Shown piece after piece: positions 8,500 through 17,550 of a DNA stretch of 64,000 nucleotides. The DNA is from Fodinibius sp052060035 (GTDB lineage Bacteria; Bacteroidota; Rhodothermia; Balneolales; Balneolaceae): NCBI RefSeq assembly GCF_052060035.1, contig NZ_JBPOEA010000001.1:1-64000 (forward strand), in the 5' to 3' direction. Under the pieces are notes generated by a model. That model saw only the letters and a program-made list of their open reading frames with translations, was not told the DNA's origin and searched no databases. The number at the start of each line of letters is the position of its first letter. Position 1 is the first letter of the stretch. A program made the translations under genes and the position numbers.

Positions 8500-10326
8500 A
8501 TGAAACTTAGCACCAAGTTAATAAGTAGTTTCTTAATCGTAGCTCTTTTTGTAGGAGGAATAGGGTTCACGGCTTCCTTTTTCAATGATGTGGTAAAAGA
8601 TCAGGTCACTTATGAAAGTGATAAGGCTATTCAGGAGGTTACCTTAGCCGGTGAACTGGGATTACAGCTTTTCAAAAGCTTAACGAGAACGCAATATTTA
8701 TTGGAAGACAGTTATCGTGAAAGTCTTTCGATGGAGTATAGTAGGAGCAATAAAACCAAAAAAGTACAGATTGCAGAGATTAAAAAATCACTTGGGAAAT
8801 TTGAACAGAGTCTTGAAGAATTAAGAACATTAGTAAAAAAAGAGCCGGAAAATATTTTTGAACACCCTGTTGATTCCTCGGAAGTGCTTAGATTGTTGGA
8901 GAATTTAGAGAAAAAGTATAGAAATTATTCGGCCCTTCTCACTCAATTCCAAAATATTAGCAGCAACAACTATCAGGATCGAAAAGAATTTTTTACGGTA
9001 ACCATAGAGCCTTATTTCCGATCGAATTTATTGCCTAATATTGAGCAGTTGCGAAATCAGATCCACCAAAACCACCAGCAACAAATTGCCGGCTTAAACA
9101 GTCAACTCGATAGAGTAGGTTATATCTTAGTTATTGCCACTGGCATAGTTTTAATTATTGCAATAGCTCTCTCCATGTTTGTTTACAGATCGATAGCAAA
9201 TCCTATTGCTAAAATTGCGGATGCTGCCCAAAGTCTTGGCCGCGGAAATTTACAAAATCGCATTAATTATGATTCGAACGATGAATTAGGAGAGCTGAGT
9301 GATACCTTTGATCAGATGGCAGAGAATTTGAGTAAAACAACTGTTTCGCGCGATTATGTAGATAGCATAATTGAAGCTATGGTTGATTTACTGGTAGTGA
9401 CAGATGGTAATTTTAAGATTTTGCGTGTCAATTCTGCTGCACTTAAAACTCTTGATCGTACAGAAGATGAATTGGTGGGGATATCTGTTGATTCCATTTT
9501 TGAGGAGATGCCGGAAGTAATTTTGGGTGAATCGATTGGGGATGCCAACAAGACCTACACGGGCAAGTTAAAAGATAAAAATGGGCACTTGATACCGGTA
9601 AGTATTTCAAGAGGTACAATAAAGGGTGAGGAGGAAAGAGTTAAGGAGTATGTATTTGTTGCCAGTGATATAAGTTCGGAAAAAGCCGCCCAGCAGAAAA
9701 TTGCCGAATCACTCAAAGAGAAAGAAGTATTACTGGCAGAAATTCATCATCGTGTTAAAAACAATCTGGCCGTTATATCGGGATTGTTACAGATGCAGAT
9801 GTGGGAATCAGAAAGTTCCAATGCAAAATCTGCTTTGCAGCAAAGCCATTTGCGTGTGCAAAGCATTGCGTTGGTTCACGAAAAACTTTATCAATCAGAA
9901 TCGCTTTCTTATATCCAATTTAACCGTTATTTGGATGATTTATTGGCAACAATATCTGATGTGTATATGGATGATAACTCTGATATCGAGATGCAATCTA
10001 ATCTTGAAGAAATAACCCTGACCGTAAATCAAGCAATTCCTTGTGCGTTATTAATCAATGAGTTGGTAAACAATGCCTTTAAGTATGCTTTTGATAGTGG
10101 TAGTGGAGTAATTAGTGTTACGGTTAAACGGAGCGGAGATCAAGTTTTGACAAAAGTTGCCGATAATGGTATTGGAATTCATGAAGAAGACAGAAATCCC
10201 GAATCAATGGGGTTGAACTTAGTTAGAACATTGGCCAAACAGCTAAATGGTGTGCTAAAATTTTATAATGATGACGGTGCTCATATCGAGGTTTTGTTTA
10301 CTCCAGAGGAAGTTACAAAAATCTGA
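8500..10326 (+). CDS. Membrane sensor histidine kinase (HAMP-PAS-HisKA_2-HATPase)
   Basis: Order: TM helix about 8-28, extracytoplasmic helical sensor region about 30-205, second TM about 207-228, HAMP about 228-282, PAS about 290-400, then a HisKA_2 dimerisation domain with EIHHRVKNNL where the phospho-accepting His is most likely H417, and an HATPase domain with INELVNNAFKYAF (N box) and DNGIGI (G1). HisKA_2 kinases often signal to regulators without a DNA-binding domain or to an anti-anti-sigma pathway; no response regulator is encoded nearby. The kinase core is very similar to that of the next gene, suggesting duplication. Signal unknown. Confidence 0.9.
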   Translation: MKLSTKLISSFLIVALFVGGIGFTASFFNDVVKDQVTYESDKAIQEVTLAGELGLQLFKSLTRTQYLLEDSYRESLSMEYSRSNKTKKVQIAEIKKSLGKFEQSLEELRTLVKKEPENIFEHPVDSSEVLRLLENLEKKYRNYSALLTQFQNISSNNYQDRKEFFTVTIEPYFRSNLLPNIEQLRNQIHQNHQQQIAGLNSQLDRVGYILVIATGIVLIIAIALSMFVYRSIANPIAKIADAAQSLGRGNLQNRINYDSNDELGELSDTFDQMAENLSKTTVSRDYVDSIIEAMVDLLVVTDGNFKILRVNSAALKTLDRTEDELVGISVDSIFEEMPEVILGESIGDANKTYTGKLKDKNGHLIPVSISRGTIKGEEERVKEYVFVASDISSEKAAQQKIAESLKEKEVLLAEIHHRVKNNLAVISGLLQMQMWESESSNAKSALQQSHLRVQSIALVHEKLYQSESLSYIQFNRYLDDLLATISDVYMDDNSDIEMQSNLEEITLTVNQAIPCALLINELVNNAFKYAFDSGSGVISVTVKRSGDQVLTKVADNGIGIHEEDRNPESMGLNLVRTLAKQLNGVLKFYNDDGAHIEVLFTPEEVTKI

Positions 10327-10429
10327 TTCCTTTGGAATATTTTACGAATGTACAATTATTAGGACATCGATTATTTATAAGTACTCATATCTCTAACGAA
10401 ATATTCTATTCTAAATAAAATGATCGTTA

Positions 10430-13400
10430 ATGAATAGTAAGAAGTTTTTGTTAATCATTTTTTGTTTTTCCCTTTTGCCCGCGTTGCTGTTTGCACAGCG
10501 CTATAATATTAAAACCTATTCCGTAAGTAACGGTTTACCCCAGGCTCAGGTTCATGATATCACGCAGACACAGGATGGCTATATCTGGATGGCTACCTAC
10601 GGCGGCGGGTTGGCAAAATTCGATGGGACAGAGTTTACAAACTATACGATGAAAGAGGGACTCAAGGATAACCTTGTTGAAGCACTACTTGTTGATTCTA
10701 ATGATAATCTCTGGGTTGCAACCGATAAAGGAGGGGTGGCCAGGTTTCAGGGAGACAGCTTGGTATATCCCATAAAAAATGATTCTCTCGATCAATATTC
10801 GATTGGGGGGATGAATCAGCTTAGTGACGGCAGTATATGGTTTGCTACATACAAGGGAGGGGTATTTATCTTGCAGGATAATAAAGTGGATCGATTAACA
10901 ACTTCCGATGGGTTATCCGGCAATATTGTTTGGGATTTTTTGGAAAGAAGCACCGGTGATGTCTGGATAGCGACAGGGAACGGACTTTCGATTTATGACG
11001 GAAAGAAATTTAAAACCTACAGTAAAGGAGATGGACTTTCCGGAAATAGGGTGTATAAGATTATTGAACGTAAAAATGGAGATATTTGGCTTGCTACCGA
11101 CAATGGGATAACGATCTGGAATGGTACCCGTTTTGAGCCGGTTAGATCTGTCAATGATAATAGCCTTGATAGTGTTTACGATATTATTGAAACATCTGAT
11201 GGCAGGCTCTGGATTGCAACAAGATCCCAGGGAATTTACATCTTTGAAGAGGGGCAGTTCAGGCAAAGAACGGAGGAAAACGGTCTCAGCAGTAATAATA
11301 CCTATAGTTTATTTGAAGATCACAATAACCAAGTTTGGATAGCTACTGATGAAGACGGTGTTAATCTGTATAAGGAAAATGGATTTGTTTTCTATAACAC
11401 GGATGCCGGACTTACAACCAACGAAGTATTAAGCATTCATCGAGATATGGAAAATGTTCTTTGGCTGGGAACAACAGAAGGGTTAGTATCTTTTGATGGG
11501 AATATCTTTAAAAACCATCCGCTGCCTGAAGATTATTATAACCAATACATTTGGAATATTGTTGGGTTACCTAATGGTAAGAAACTTATTGCTATGCCGG
11601 ACAGTACTCTCATGGAATTTGATGGTAAAACCTATACGAATTTTTCTGAGAAATATGGTTTAAAAGAACTTTATATCTATAACCTGATGGTCGACTCTTC
11701 TAATAACCTCTGGATTGGCACGGATACAGGTTTGTATAAAGTAAATCTGGAAAGTCGAGAGGCTAAGCATTTTTCTACTGATGATGGGCTTGCTGATGAT
11801 TCAATTTTTCAAGTTTATGAAGATGAACAGGGCAGAATATGGGTTGGAACTTACTATGGTTTAAATCTCATTGACGGAGAAACTATAAAAACATTCAGAA
11901 TTGAAGACGGACTTGTTCATAATCAGGTGAATTGTATAACGCAGGATGAGCAGGGAGGTATTTGGGTTGGAACCCGGGGAGGGGTATCTGTTTTAAAATC
12001 AGTAAAAAATAATGAGCTCGCTGATATCGATAGTTTTGACAAGGAAGATGGGATGAGGTTGTTGAATGCTCATTTTCTTTGGTTCGACGAAAATGGATTA
12101 TTATGGCAGGCTACTAATGGTGGATTGCAAAAGCTTGATGTGAATACCTATCGTGAAACAGGGGATATGCCGATTACCCATTATCCCTTATCGGATGAAG
12201 GTATAGGGTTAGAGTTTAACTTTCAGGCTTTGGCCACTCAAGACCAGTCACAGGCTTGGATGGGTAGTATGAGTGGGTTGGTCGGTTTTAGGCCGGATGA
12301 ATTGGGAGATATGTCTCTTGCAACATTAAATATTACAGATATTAAGGCAAATAGTGTGCCCGTAAATTGGTCTGATTATAATGATCAACTGCAATATCAT
12401 AATGGAAGTCTTGACTTTCCTTCAGCTACGTTCCCGGCCGAGAAAAATATTTTTGAGTTTACTTACCGAGGGCTTTCATTTACAAATACCGAGAATATAA
12501 GATATCGTTATAAACTTGAGGGATTTAATGAAGATTGGATGCCGGTTACAAAAGAAAATTCGGCGGTATTCACAAATTTAGATCCCGGCGATTATACTTT
12601 TATTGTTCAGGCCCGAATGGGACAATCCGGCTGGAAAGCGAATGAAGCGAAATATAGTTTTTCAATTGCGGCTCCTTTTTGGCAAACGTATTGGTTTTTC
12701 AGCATCGTCGCCCTAATGTTTGCGGGGTTTGCTTATGCACTGGTACGGTATCGAATGCATAAGTGGGAGAAGCAGCAGCTTCAGCAGCGCGTTGATAAAC
12801 AAACAGAACATTTAACGGCAGCTCTTAAAGAGAAAGAAGTGCTGATTAAAGAAATTCATCATAGGGTGAAAAATAATCTGGCTGTAATTTCCGGTCTGCT
12901 TGAATTGCAGATGGATCATGCCGATAACCAATTTGCCAATCGTGTTTTGTCGGAGAGCCAACGCCGTGTACAGTCTATTTCTATGATCCACGAAAAACTT
13001 TATCAGAATGAAAGGCTGGCCGAAATAGATTTCGAAAAGTACATTAATGAGCTTATTGATATTGTGGCCTACTCATTTAGTAATCCCAATAAAGATATCG
13101 AGGTAAATACAAATATTGATGACTTTAAGCTTGGAGTTGATCAGGGTATTCCCTGTGGATTAATCCTTAATGAGGTGGTCAGTAATGCCTTTGAGCATGC
13201 TTTTACCGACCAAGATTCTGGAATCATAGATATATCGATCTCATTAAATGAGAGCCAGAAAGTAAAAATTGCGGTTGAAGATAATGGAAAGGGGTTGCCC
13301 GGAGAGCATGAAGATTTTAGACATGAAAGTTTGGGGATCACCTTGATCGAGACGTTAGGGCAGCAACTTGAAGGAGAGATAGGGTGGAAGAGTAACGAAA

Positions 13401-13462
13401 GGGGAACCACATTTTTGCTCGAATTCGAAAAAGAAACCCCTTCCGTTAAACTTCCTGCGTAG
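10430..13462 (+). CDS. Two-component beta-propeller sensor histidine kinase (Reg_prop, Y_Y_Y, HisKA_2)
   Basis: A signal peptide (1-22) is followed by a long periplasmic region of two-component propeller repeats from about 30 to 650, with recurring motifs such as DGYIWMATYGGGLAKFDG and GRIWVGTYYGLNLIDG. A Y_Y_Y domain follows near 690-755 (ENIRYRYKLEGFNEDW), then one TM helix near 765-785, a coiled coil, HisKA_2 with EIHHRVKNNL (phospho-His most likely H811) and HATPase with LNEVVSNAFEHAF and DNGKGL. Unlike hybrid sensors of polysaccharide loci, it has no receiver or AraC domain. It lies 104 bp after the other kinase. Ligand unknown; no glycan-utilisation genes are nearby. Confidence 0.92.
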   Translation: MNSKKFLLIIFCFSLLPALLFAQRYNIKTYSVSNGLPQAQVHDITQTQDGYIWMATYGGGLAKFDGTEFTNYTMKEGLKDNLVEALLVDSNDNLWVATDKGGVARFQGDSLVYPIKNDSLDQYSIGGMNQLSDGSIWFATYKGGVFILQDNKVDRLTTSDGLSGNIVWDFLERSTGDVWIATGNGLSIYDGKKFKTYSKGDGLSGNRVYKIIERKNGDIWLATDNGITIWNGTRFEPVRSVNDNSLDSVYDIIETSDGRLWIATRSQGIYIFEEGQFRQRTEENGLSSNNTYSLFEDHNNQVWIATDEDGVNLYKENGFVFYNTDAGLTTNEVLSIHRDMENVLWLGTTEGLVSFDGNIFKNHPLPEDYYNQYIWNIVGLPNGKKLIAMPDSTLMEFDGKTYTNFSEKYGLKELYIYNLMVDSSNNLWIGTDTGLYKVNLESREAKHFSTDDGLADDSIFQVYEDEQGRIWVGTYYGLNLIDGETIKTFRIEDGLVHNQVNCITQDEQGGIWVGTRGGVSVLKSVKNNELADIDSFDKEDGMRLLNAHFLWFDENGLLWQATNGGLQKLDVNTYRETGDMPITHYPLSDEGIGLEFNFQALATQDQSQAWMGSMSGLVGFRPDELGDMSLATLNITDIKANSVPVNWSDYNDQLQYHNGSLDFPSATFPAEKNIFEFTYRGLSFTNTENIRYRYKLEGFNEDWMPVTKENSAVFTNLDPGDYTFIVQARMGQSGWKANEAKYSFSIAAPFWQTYWFFSIVALMFAGFAYALVRYRMHKWEKQQLQQRVDKQTEHLTAALKEKEVLIKEIHHRVKNNLAVISGLLELQMDHADNQFANRVLSESQRRVQSISMIHEKLYQNERLAEIDFEKYINELIDIVAYSFSNPNKDIEVNTNIDDFKLGVDQGIPCGLILNEVVSNAFEHAFTDQDSGIIDISISLNESQKVKIAVEDNGKGLPGEHEDFRHESLGITLIETLGQQLEGEIGWKSNERGTTFLLEFEKETPSVKLPA

Positions 13463-13467
13463 GATTG

Positions 13468-14229
13468 TTACTTGCTTTTAAACTCTTCTATAAAGTTCTT
13501 GGTAAAATCAGAGAGCACTAATCGGCCGCTTATTTCCGCCCGTTCTTCCAGCAGCTCATCCCAGTTCTCGGTTCCTTTCCAAAGCACTTTTTTAAGTTCT
13601 TTCATGGCATCGGGACTGTAACCGGCAAGCTGTTTTGCCAACGATTCTACTTTCTCATCCAGGTCAAAGTGATTTTCGCAGACTTTTGAAAAGAGTCCAT
13701 TTTCTCGAGCCCACTCGGCCGAGTTCCAGCTCGAAGCATCGACCGACAACGTGCTGAATGCTGAGGTTCCCACTTTGCGTTCTACGGCAGGACCAACTAC
13801 AAACGGACCGATGCCTAATGCCAGCTCACTCAGCTTAATAGCCGCGGATTCGTGTGCTATGGTGTAATCTCCAGCTGATGCAATACCTACTCCGCCTCCT
13901 ACCGTTTTCCCTTGCACGCGGACGATAGTAAGCTTGGGGCACTGACGCATAGCGTTAAGCACCAGTGCAAATCCCATAAAGAAATGTTTCCCTTCCTGGT
14001 AATTATCGATGGCAATAAGCTCATCAAACGAAGCCCCCGCACAAAAGGCGCCATCTCCCCGACTTTTAAGCACGATTGCATATGCATCGGGATTTTTGCC
14101 CATTTGGGTAATGGTATCGGCTAAATCCCGCAGCATTTTTCCCGGCAGAGAATTTCCCTTGGGATGATAAAATTCAATGGTTCCAATGTTGTTTTCAATA
14201 TTGGTCGTAATTTCTCCGTTGTCAGGCAT
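13468..14229 (-). CDS. Enoyl-CoA hydratase/isomerase family protein at the end of the paa operon
   Basis: Crotonase-fold protein of 253 aa. Oxyanion-hole segments are CAGASFDEL and GKTVGGGVGIA. The position equivalent to crotonase Glu144 is Gly (GGGVG instead of GGGCE), while the Glu equivalent to Glu164 is kept in KLSELALGIGP. That pattern recalls methylglutaconyl-CoA hydratases of the LiuC type. As the last gene of the paa operon it may supply the 2,3-dehydroadipyl-CoA hydratase step (PaaF role), since no other candidate is present; this is inference from position. It ends 6 bp from the convergent sensor kinase. Confidence 0.75.
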   Translation of the reverse strand: MPDNGEITTNIENNIGTIEFYHPKGNSLPGKMLRDLADTITQMGKNPDAYAIVLKSRGDGAFCAGASFDELIAIDNYQEGKHFFMGFALVLNAMRQCPKLTIVRVQGKTVGGGVGIASAGDYTIAHESAAIKLSELALGIGPFVVGPAVERKVGTSAFSTLSVDASSWNSAEWARENGLFSKVCENHFDLDEKVESLAKQLAGYSPDAMKELKKVLWKGTENWDELLEERAEISGRLVLSDFTKNFIEEFKSK

Positions 14230-14261
14230 GGTTTATATTGGATTATTTTGAAATTTTTTAT

Positions 14262-14625
14262 TTACAAGAATATCAGAATAGCCTTTGAATAAGCGTCAAT
14301 AAGTTTACTCACATCTTCATGTTTTTGGAATAAGTTCAGACTCCTCTAAATAACCAAGATCCTTGGATAAAATGATATAATATCTACATTCTTCTAAAGA
14401 ACCCTGAGAAATATTCATGAAACGCCCGTTATCCTTCTTGCCGCGTTTCTTAAAACCTTCTGCAATGTTTGCTGCTATAGATACAGCTGCTCTTCTAAAT
14501 TGTGAAGTTAAACCATACAACTCTGTTTTTGGGAAATCCTCAGTTTGGGAATAAACTTATAAAACAAATTCATGTGCTTTTTGCCATACAATTAGATCCT
14601 TAAATGTTTTGGCTGGTTTCCTCAT
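14262..14625 (-). pseudogene. Decayed S23-type four-helix-bundle protein gene
   Basis: Read leftward, the translation begins MRKPAKTFKDLIVWQKAHEF at the ATG 14623-14625, hits an in-frame TAA shortly after, then continues as VYSQTEDFPKTELYGLTSQF and RRAAVSIAANIAEGFKKRG, typical of the S23/four-helix-bundle family. A second lesion, one extra A in a run of five (about 14319-14325), shifts the last segment (HEDVSKLIDAYSKAILIFL) out of frame. Two independent lesions in an otherwise recognisable gene argue for a pseudogene. It fills the 504-bp gap between paaZ and the hydratase gene. A 67-codon open stretch inside it (14317-14520) should not be called as a gene. Confidence 0.82.
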
Positions 14626-14696
14626 GATTTGTCTTATACATTCTGATTTCGGAATTTTGGATTCCTTAACAGCAAGATCAGTTTAAGGAGGCAGCC

Positions 14697-14736
14697 TTAC
14701 ATTAAAGTTCAATCTGTGCAGAGCTGTGGTAAACTA
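14697..14736 (-). repeat. Stop-codon-linked repeat, copy 1 (after paaZ), degenerate
   Basis: On the paaZ coding strand the sequence runs from the TAG stop (14734-14736) into TTTACCACAGCTCTGCACAG and ATTGAAC. It matches the CCRCAG...CACAGATT core of the better copies at 16807, 19269 and 57112. This copy has three or four extra bases after TAG and no clear second arm. Confidence 0.5.
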
Positions 14737-16791
14737 ATCTTCATTTCCCTCAAAAATATCCATATCCAGTACTTCACGGCGTTTGATAAGTGTTAGAATC
14801 GTATATTCAGCGACTAACACGTCATCTTGGTTTGTGACTTCTACATCCCAATAAACAATTCCAAACGGAAATTTATCTTTAGCTTTTTTCTGACGGACCG
14901 TTTTCCGCTTCACGATCAGCTTGGCCTGGATGGTATCGCCGGGAGCAACGGGATTCGTAAATCGTAAATTTTCTAATCCATAGTTCAGGATTACCGGTCC
15001 CTCATCGGGATGAACAAAGAGCCCTGCCGCTCTTGAAAGTACAAAATAGCCATGAGCCACAATCTCACCAAAAAGAGAGCGCTCGGCCGCTTCCGGGTCG
15101 GTGTGAGCATAAAATTCATCACCGGATAAATCTGCAAATCGTTCAATATCTTCCTCAGTTACTGTGTGTGTGTCAGTGGTTCGTGCTTCTCCGACTTCCA
15201 AATCCTCAAAATACTGCTGAAAGGGATGAGTTTCAGCCTCTTTGGTTTCCGCTCCTTTTATGTATTGATTAGTAATGTTTGTCAGGGTTGTTGGTGATCC
15301 CTGAAGCGCCACACGCTGCATATTGTGGATAACAGCACGAGCACCTCCCAATTCCTGTCCGCCGCCGGCATGACCCGGTCCTCCGTGTACCATGTGAGGC
15401 ATGGGCGAACCATGTCCCGTTGATTCATCCGCACAATCACGGTTAACCACCATAAATCGCCCGTGATAGGGGGCACAACCCAATGTGACTTCGCGGGCGA
15501 TATCATCATTCGCCGTAAAAAGTGATCCCACCAGCGATCCATCCGCTTTGTTAGCCAGCTCGATCGCTTCTTCATTTGATTCGTACGGCATTACGGTGGT
15601 CATTGGTCCAAAAGCTTCCACTTTGTGAATATTATCGACCTCCAGCGGTCTGTGACAAAGCAGTACTTTGGGATTGGTGAAAGCCCCATTATGCTGACCA
15701 TTGCCGTTACTGTATACTGATTCAGTCGTCTCCAGGAGGGACGAAACCTGCTGCTCAAAACGCTCTACTTGCGTGGCGCTGGCCAATGGACCCATTCGCG
15801 TTTCTTTTTGCCCCGGATCACCAACAGTTGTTTTCTGCAGACGATTTTTTAGTGCTTCAACAACGTCATTGACCCGTTCTTTTGGGACGATAGTCCTTCG
15901 TATTGCGGTACATTTTTGACCCGATTTTACGGTCATTTCATTGGCCACCTCTTTTATAAACAAATCAAACTCTTCCATATCTGGGGTGACATCCCCACCA
16001 AGAATGGAGCAGTTCAACGAGTCCGCCTCAAGGTTAAAGCGCACGTTATTGGCGACAATATTGGGATGGGATTTTAACTTCTGTCCCGTAGTAGCAGAGC
16101 CAGTGAAAGAAACCGAATCTTGGCTGTTTAGATGATCCAAAAGATCTCCCGGGACATCGGCGGCAATAAACTGAATAGCTCCTTCGGGGAGAAGATTCGA
16201 TTCCAGCATATCCTTAAAAACCTTGTAAGCCAGATATGAGCCGGTGGGCGACGGTTTTATGATGGCTGGCATCCCGGAAATAATGCAGGGGGCCATTTTT
16301 TCCAGCATGCCCCAGACCGGGAAGTTAAAAGCGTTGATATGTACGGCTACACCCTGTCGTGGCACGCAAATATGCTGCCCAACAAAGGTCCCTTCGCGCG
16401 ATAGTCGTTCATGGCCGCCTTCCACATGATAGGGAAGATCAGAAAGTTCAATGCGTGATTTACTGGACAGCGTAAACATACTGCCGATGCCGCCTTCGAT
16501 ATCAATCCAGGAATCCTGTCGGGTAGCTCCGGTATGCGTTGAGAGCTCGTAATAGTCTTCTTTACGCTCCAGCAGATGCTGAGCCAAAAACTTAATTTTA
16601 AAGGCCCGTTCATGAATGGACATTTTCCGAAGTTCGGGACCTGCTTTTTGACGTGCATATTTGCAGGCCCCCTTGTAGTCCAGATCGGCTTCCAACATCT
16701 GAGCCACCGGACCACCGGTAACTGCACTGATAAGATCTTTTGATTCTCCTCGATCAATCCATTCGCCTTTGATATAGCTTTTTACTTGCAT
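14734..16791 (-). CDS. paaZ: Bifunctional oxepin-CoA hydrolase / semialdehyde dehydrogenase PaaZ
   Basis: Opens the oxepin-CoA ring and oxidises the resulting 3-oxo-5,6-dehydrosuberyl-CoA semialdehyde with NADP+. An aldehyde dehydrogenase domain fills residues 1 to about 515, with catalytic Cys294 in SGQKCTAI, general base Glu255 in LEADS, and FTGSATTG near 229. A MaoC-like R-specific hydratase domain occupies about 530-680, with the family pattern DEFYAHTDPEAA and GEIVAHGYF. Length of 685 aa matches E. coli PaaZ (681). It is the ninth to tenth step of the operon in gene order, followed by a pseudogene and then the terminal hydratase. Confidence 0.95.
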   Translation of the reverse strand: MQVKSYIKGEWIDRGESKDLISAVTGGPVAQMLEADLDYKGACKYARQKAGPELRKMSIHERAFKIKFLAQHLLERKEDYYELSTHTGATRQDSWIDIEGGIGSMFTLSSKSRIELSDLPYHVEGGHERLSREGTFVGQHICVPRQGVAVHINAFNFPVWGMLEKMAPCIISGMPAIIKPSPTGSYLAYKVFKDMLESNLLPEGAIQFIAADVPGDLLDHLNSQDSVSFTGSATTGQKLKSHPNIVANNVRFNLEADSLNCSILGGDVTPDMEEFDLFIKEVANEMTVKSGQKCTAIRRTIVPKERVNDVVEALKNRLQKTTVGDPGQKETRMGPLASATQVERFEQQVSSLLETTESVYSNGNGQHNGAFTNPKVLLCHRPLEVDNIHKVEAFGPMTTVMPYESNEEAIELANKADGSLVGSLFTANDDIAREVTLGCAPYHGRFMVVNRDCADESTGHGSPMPHMVHGGPGHAGGGQELGGARAVIHNMQRVALQGSPTTLTNITNQYIKGAETKEAETHPFQQYFEDLEVGEARTTDTHTVTEEDIERFADLSGDEFYAHTDPEAAERSLFGEIVAHGYFVLSRAAGLFVHPDEGPVILNYGLENLRFTNPVAPGDTIQAKLIVKRKTVRQKKAKDKFPFGIVYWDVEVTNQDDVLVAEYTILTLIKRREVLDMDIFEGNED

Positions 16792-16806
16792 GGTTAAATA
16801 CTTTTA

Positions 16807-16862
16807 GGCCACTGGTTTACACAGAAAAAAACCGTTCTAATCTGTGAAGATCTGCGGCTAAT
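16807..16862 (-). repeat. Stop-codon-linked repeat, copy 2 (between paaY and paaZ)
   Basis: On the coding strand the paaY stop TAG (16858-16860) begins TAGCCGCAGATCTTCACAG, continues ATTAGAACGG, a T run, then CTGTGTAAACCAGTGGCCTAA. The two ends are an imperfect inverted repeat (TTAGCCGCAGATCTTCACAG versus TTAGGCCACTGGTTTACACAG), so a long hairpin can form in the mRNA. It fills nearly the whole spacer. Confidence 0.75.
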
Positions 16863-17463
16863 TCTGATTATTTTTTTGTTTTCCCCACGTATCATAATTC
16901 GCTGATTGACTCGGTCGGTCTTTGGGTTCCTCCCGAAGTGGTTCACACTCTTTCAGAGAGTCATGCAGTTGCCCGGGCAGTTGTTGATATAGTTCTGTAC
17001 CTTTCGTTTTCCATTTAATCATGTCATCGGAGACATCTTTTATAATTTTCGCAGGATTACCAACGACCAGTTTACGTTTGGGAATTTCCATTCCTTCTTT
17101 GAGAAATGACATAGCTCCGACAATGCATTCATCTCCCAACTCTACATTATCCATCACCACGGAATTCATCCCTACAAGGCAGTTGCGTCCAATATGAGCC
17201 CCGTGAATAATGGCACCATGACCGATATGAGCACTTTCTTCGAGTACTACCGTTACGCCTGGAAACATGTGGATGGTGCAATTTTCCTGTACGTTGCAAC
17301 CATCTTTAATCACAATCTTACCCCAGTCGCCGCGAATAGCTGCACCGGGAGCAATGTAGACATCTTTATCGATGATCACATTTCCGGTCACCGCTGCCTG
17401 TGGATGCACAAACGCACTTTCATCGACCACCGGTTTGTATCCTTCAAATTCGTATATTGCCAT
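16858..17463 (-). CDS. paaY: PaaY-like hexapeptide-repeat thioesterase/carbonic-anhydrase-fold protein
   Basis: Left-handed beta-helix protein of the gamma-carbonic anhydrase type; PaaY is a thioesterase that removes dead-end CoA thioesters in phenylacetate breakdown. Hexapeptide repeats run from about residue 10 to 150, with metal-binding type histidines in HIGHGAIIHGAHIG, and GMNSVVMD and VGAMSFLKEGMEIP as in the family. I place the start at the ATG 17461-17463 (MAIYEFEGYKP), which aligns with known PaaY N-termini; an earlier ATG at 17484 adds seven unsupported residues. The TAG stop is the end of an intergenic repeat. Confidence 0.88.
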   Translation of the reverse strand: MAIYEFEGYKPVVDESAFVHPQAAVTGNVIIDKDVYIAPGAAIRGDWGKIVIKDGCNVQENCTIHMFPGVTVVLEESAHIGHGAIIHGAHIGRNCLVGMNSVVMDNVELGDECIVGAMSFLKEGMEIPKRKLVVGNPAKIIKDVSDDMIKWKTKGTELYQQLPGQLHDSLKECEPLREEPKDRPSQSANYDTWGKQKNNQN

Positions 17464-17484
17464 AACAAAATCTCTGATTACCAT

Positions 17485-17534
17485 TAAGGCATTAAGATCT
17501 CAAAAAATAATCATGCTTAATGCATTGAGTGACT
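17485..17534. repeat. Hairpin repeat between paaJ and paaY
   Basis: GCATTAAG (17489-17496) and CTTAATGC (17516-17523) form a perfect 8-bp inverted repeat with a 19-nt loop, and flanking bases (CCATTAAG, CATTGAGTG) extend it imperfectly. It fills most of the spacer after the thiolase stop. Its sequence differs from the TAG-linked repeats. Confidence 0.45.
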
Positions 17535-17550
17535 TAGGGGTTATGAAGAA

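Noticed and set aside
14317..14520. 67-aa four-helix-bundle ORF as an intact gene
   Set aside because: It is the middle piece of a larger pseudogene with a TAA upstream and a frameshift downstream; it also lacks its first helix.
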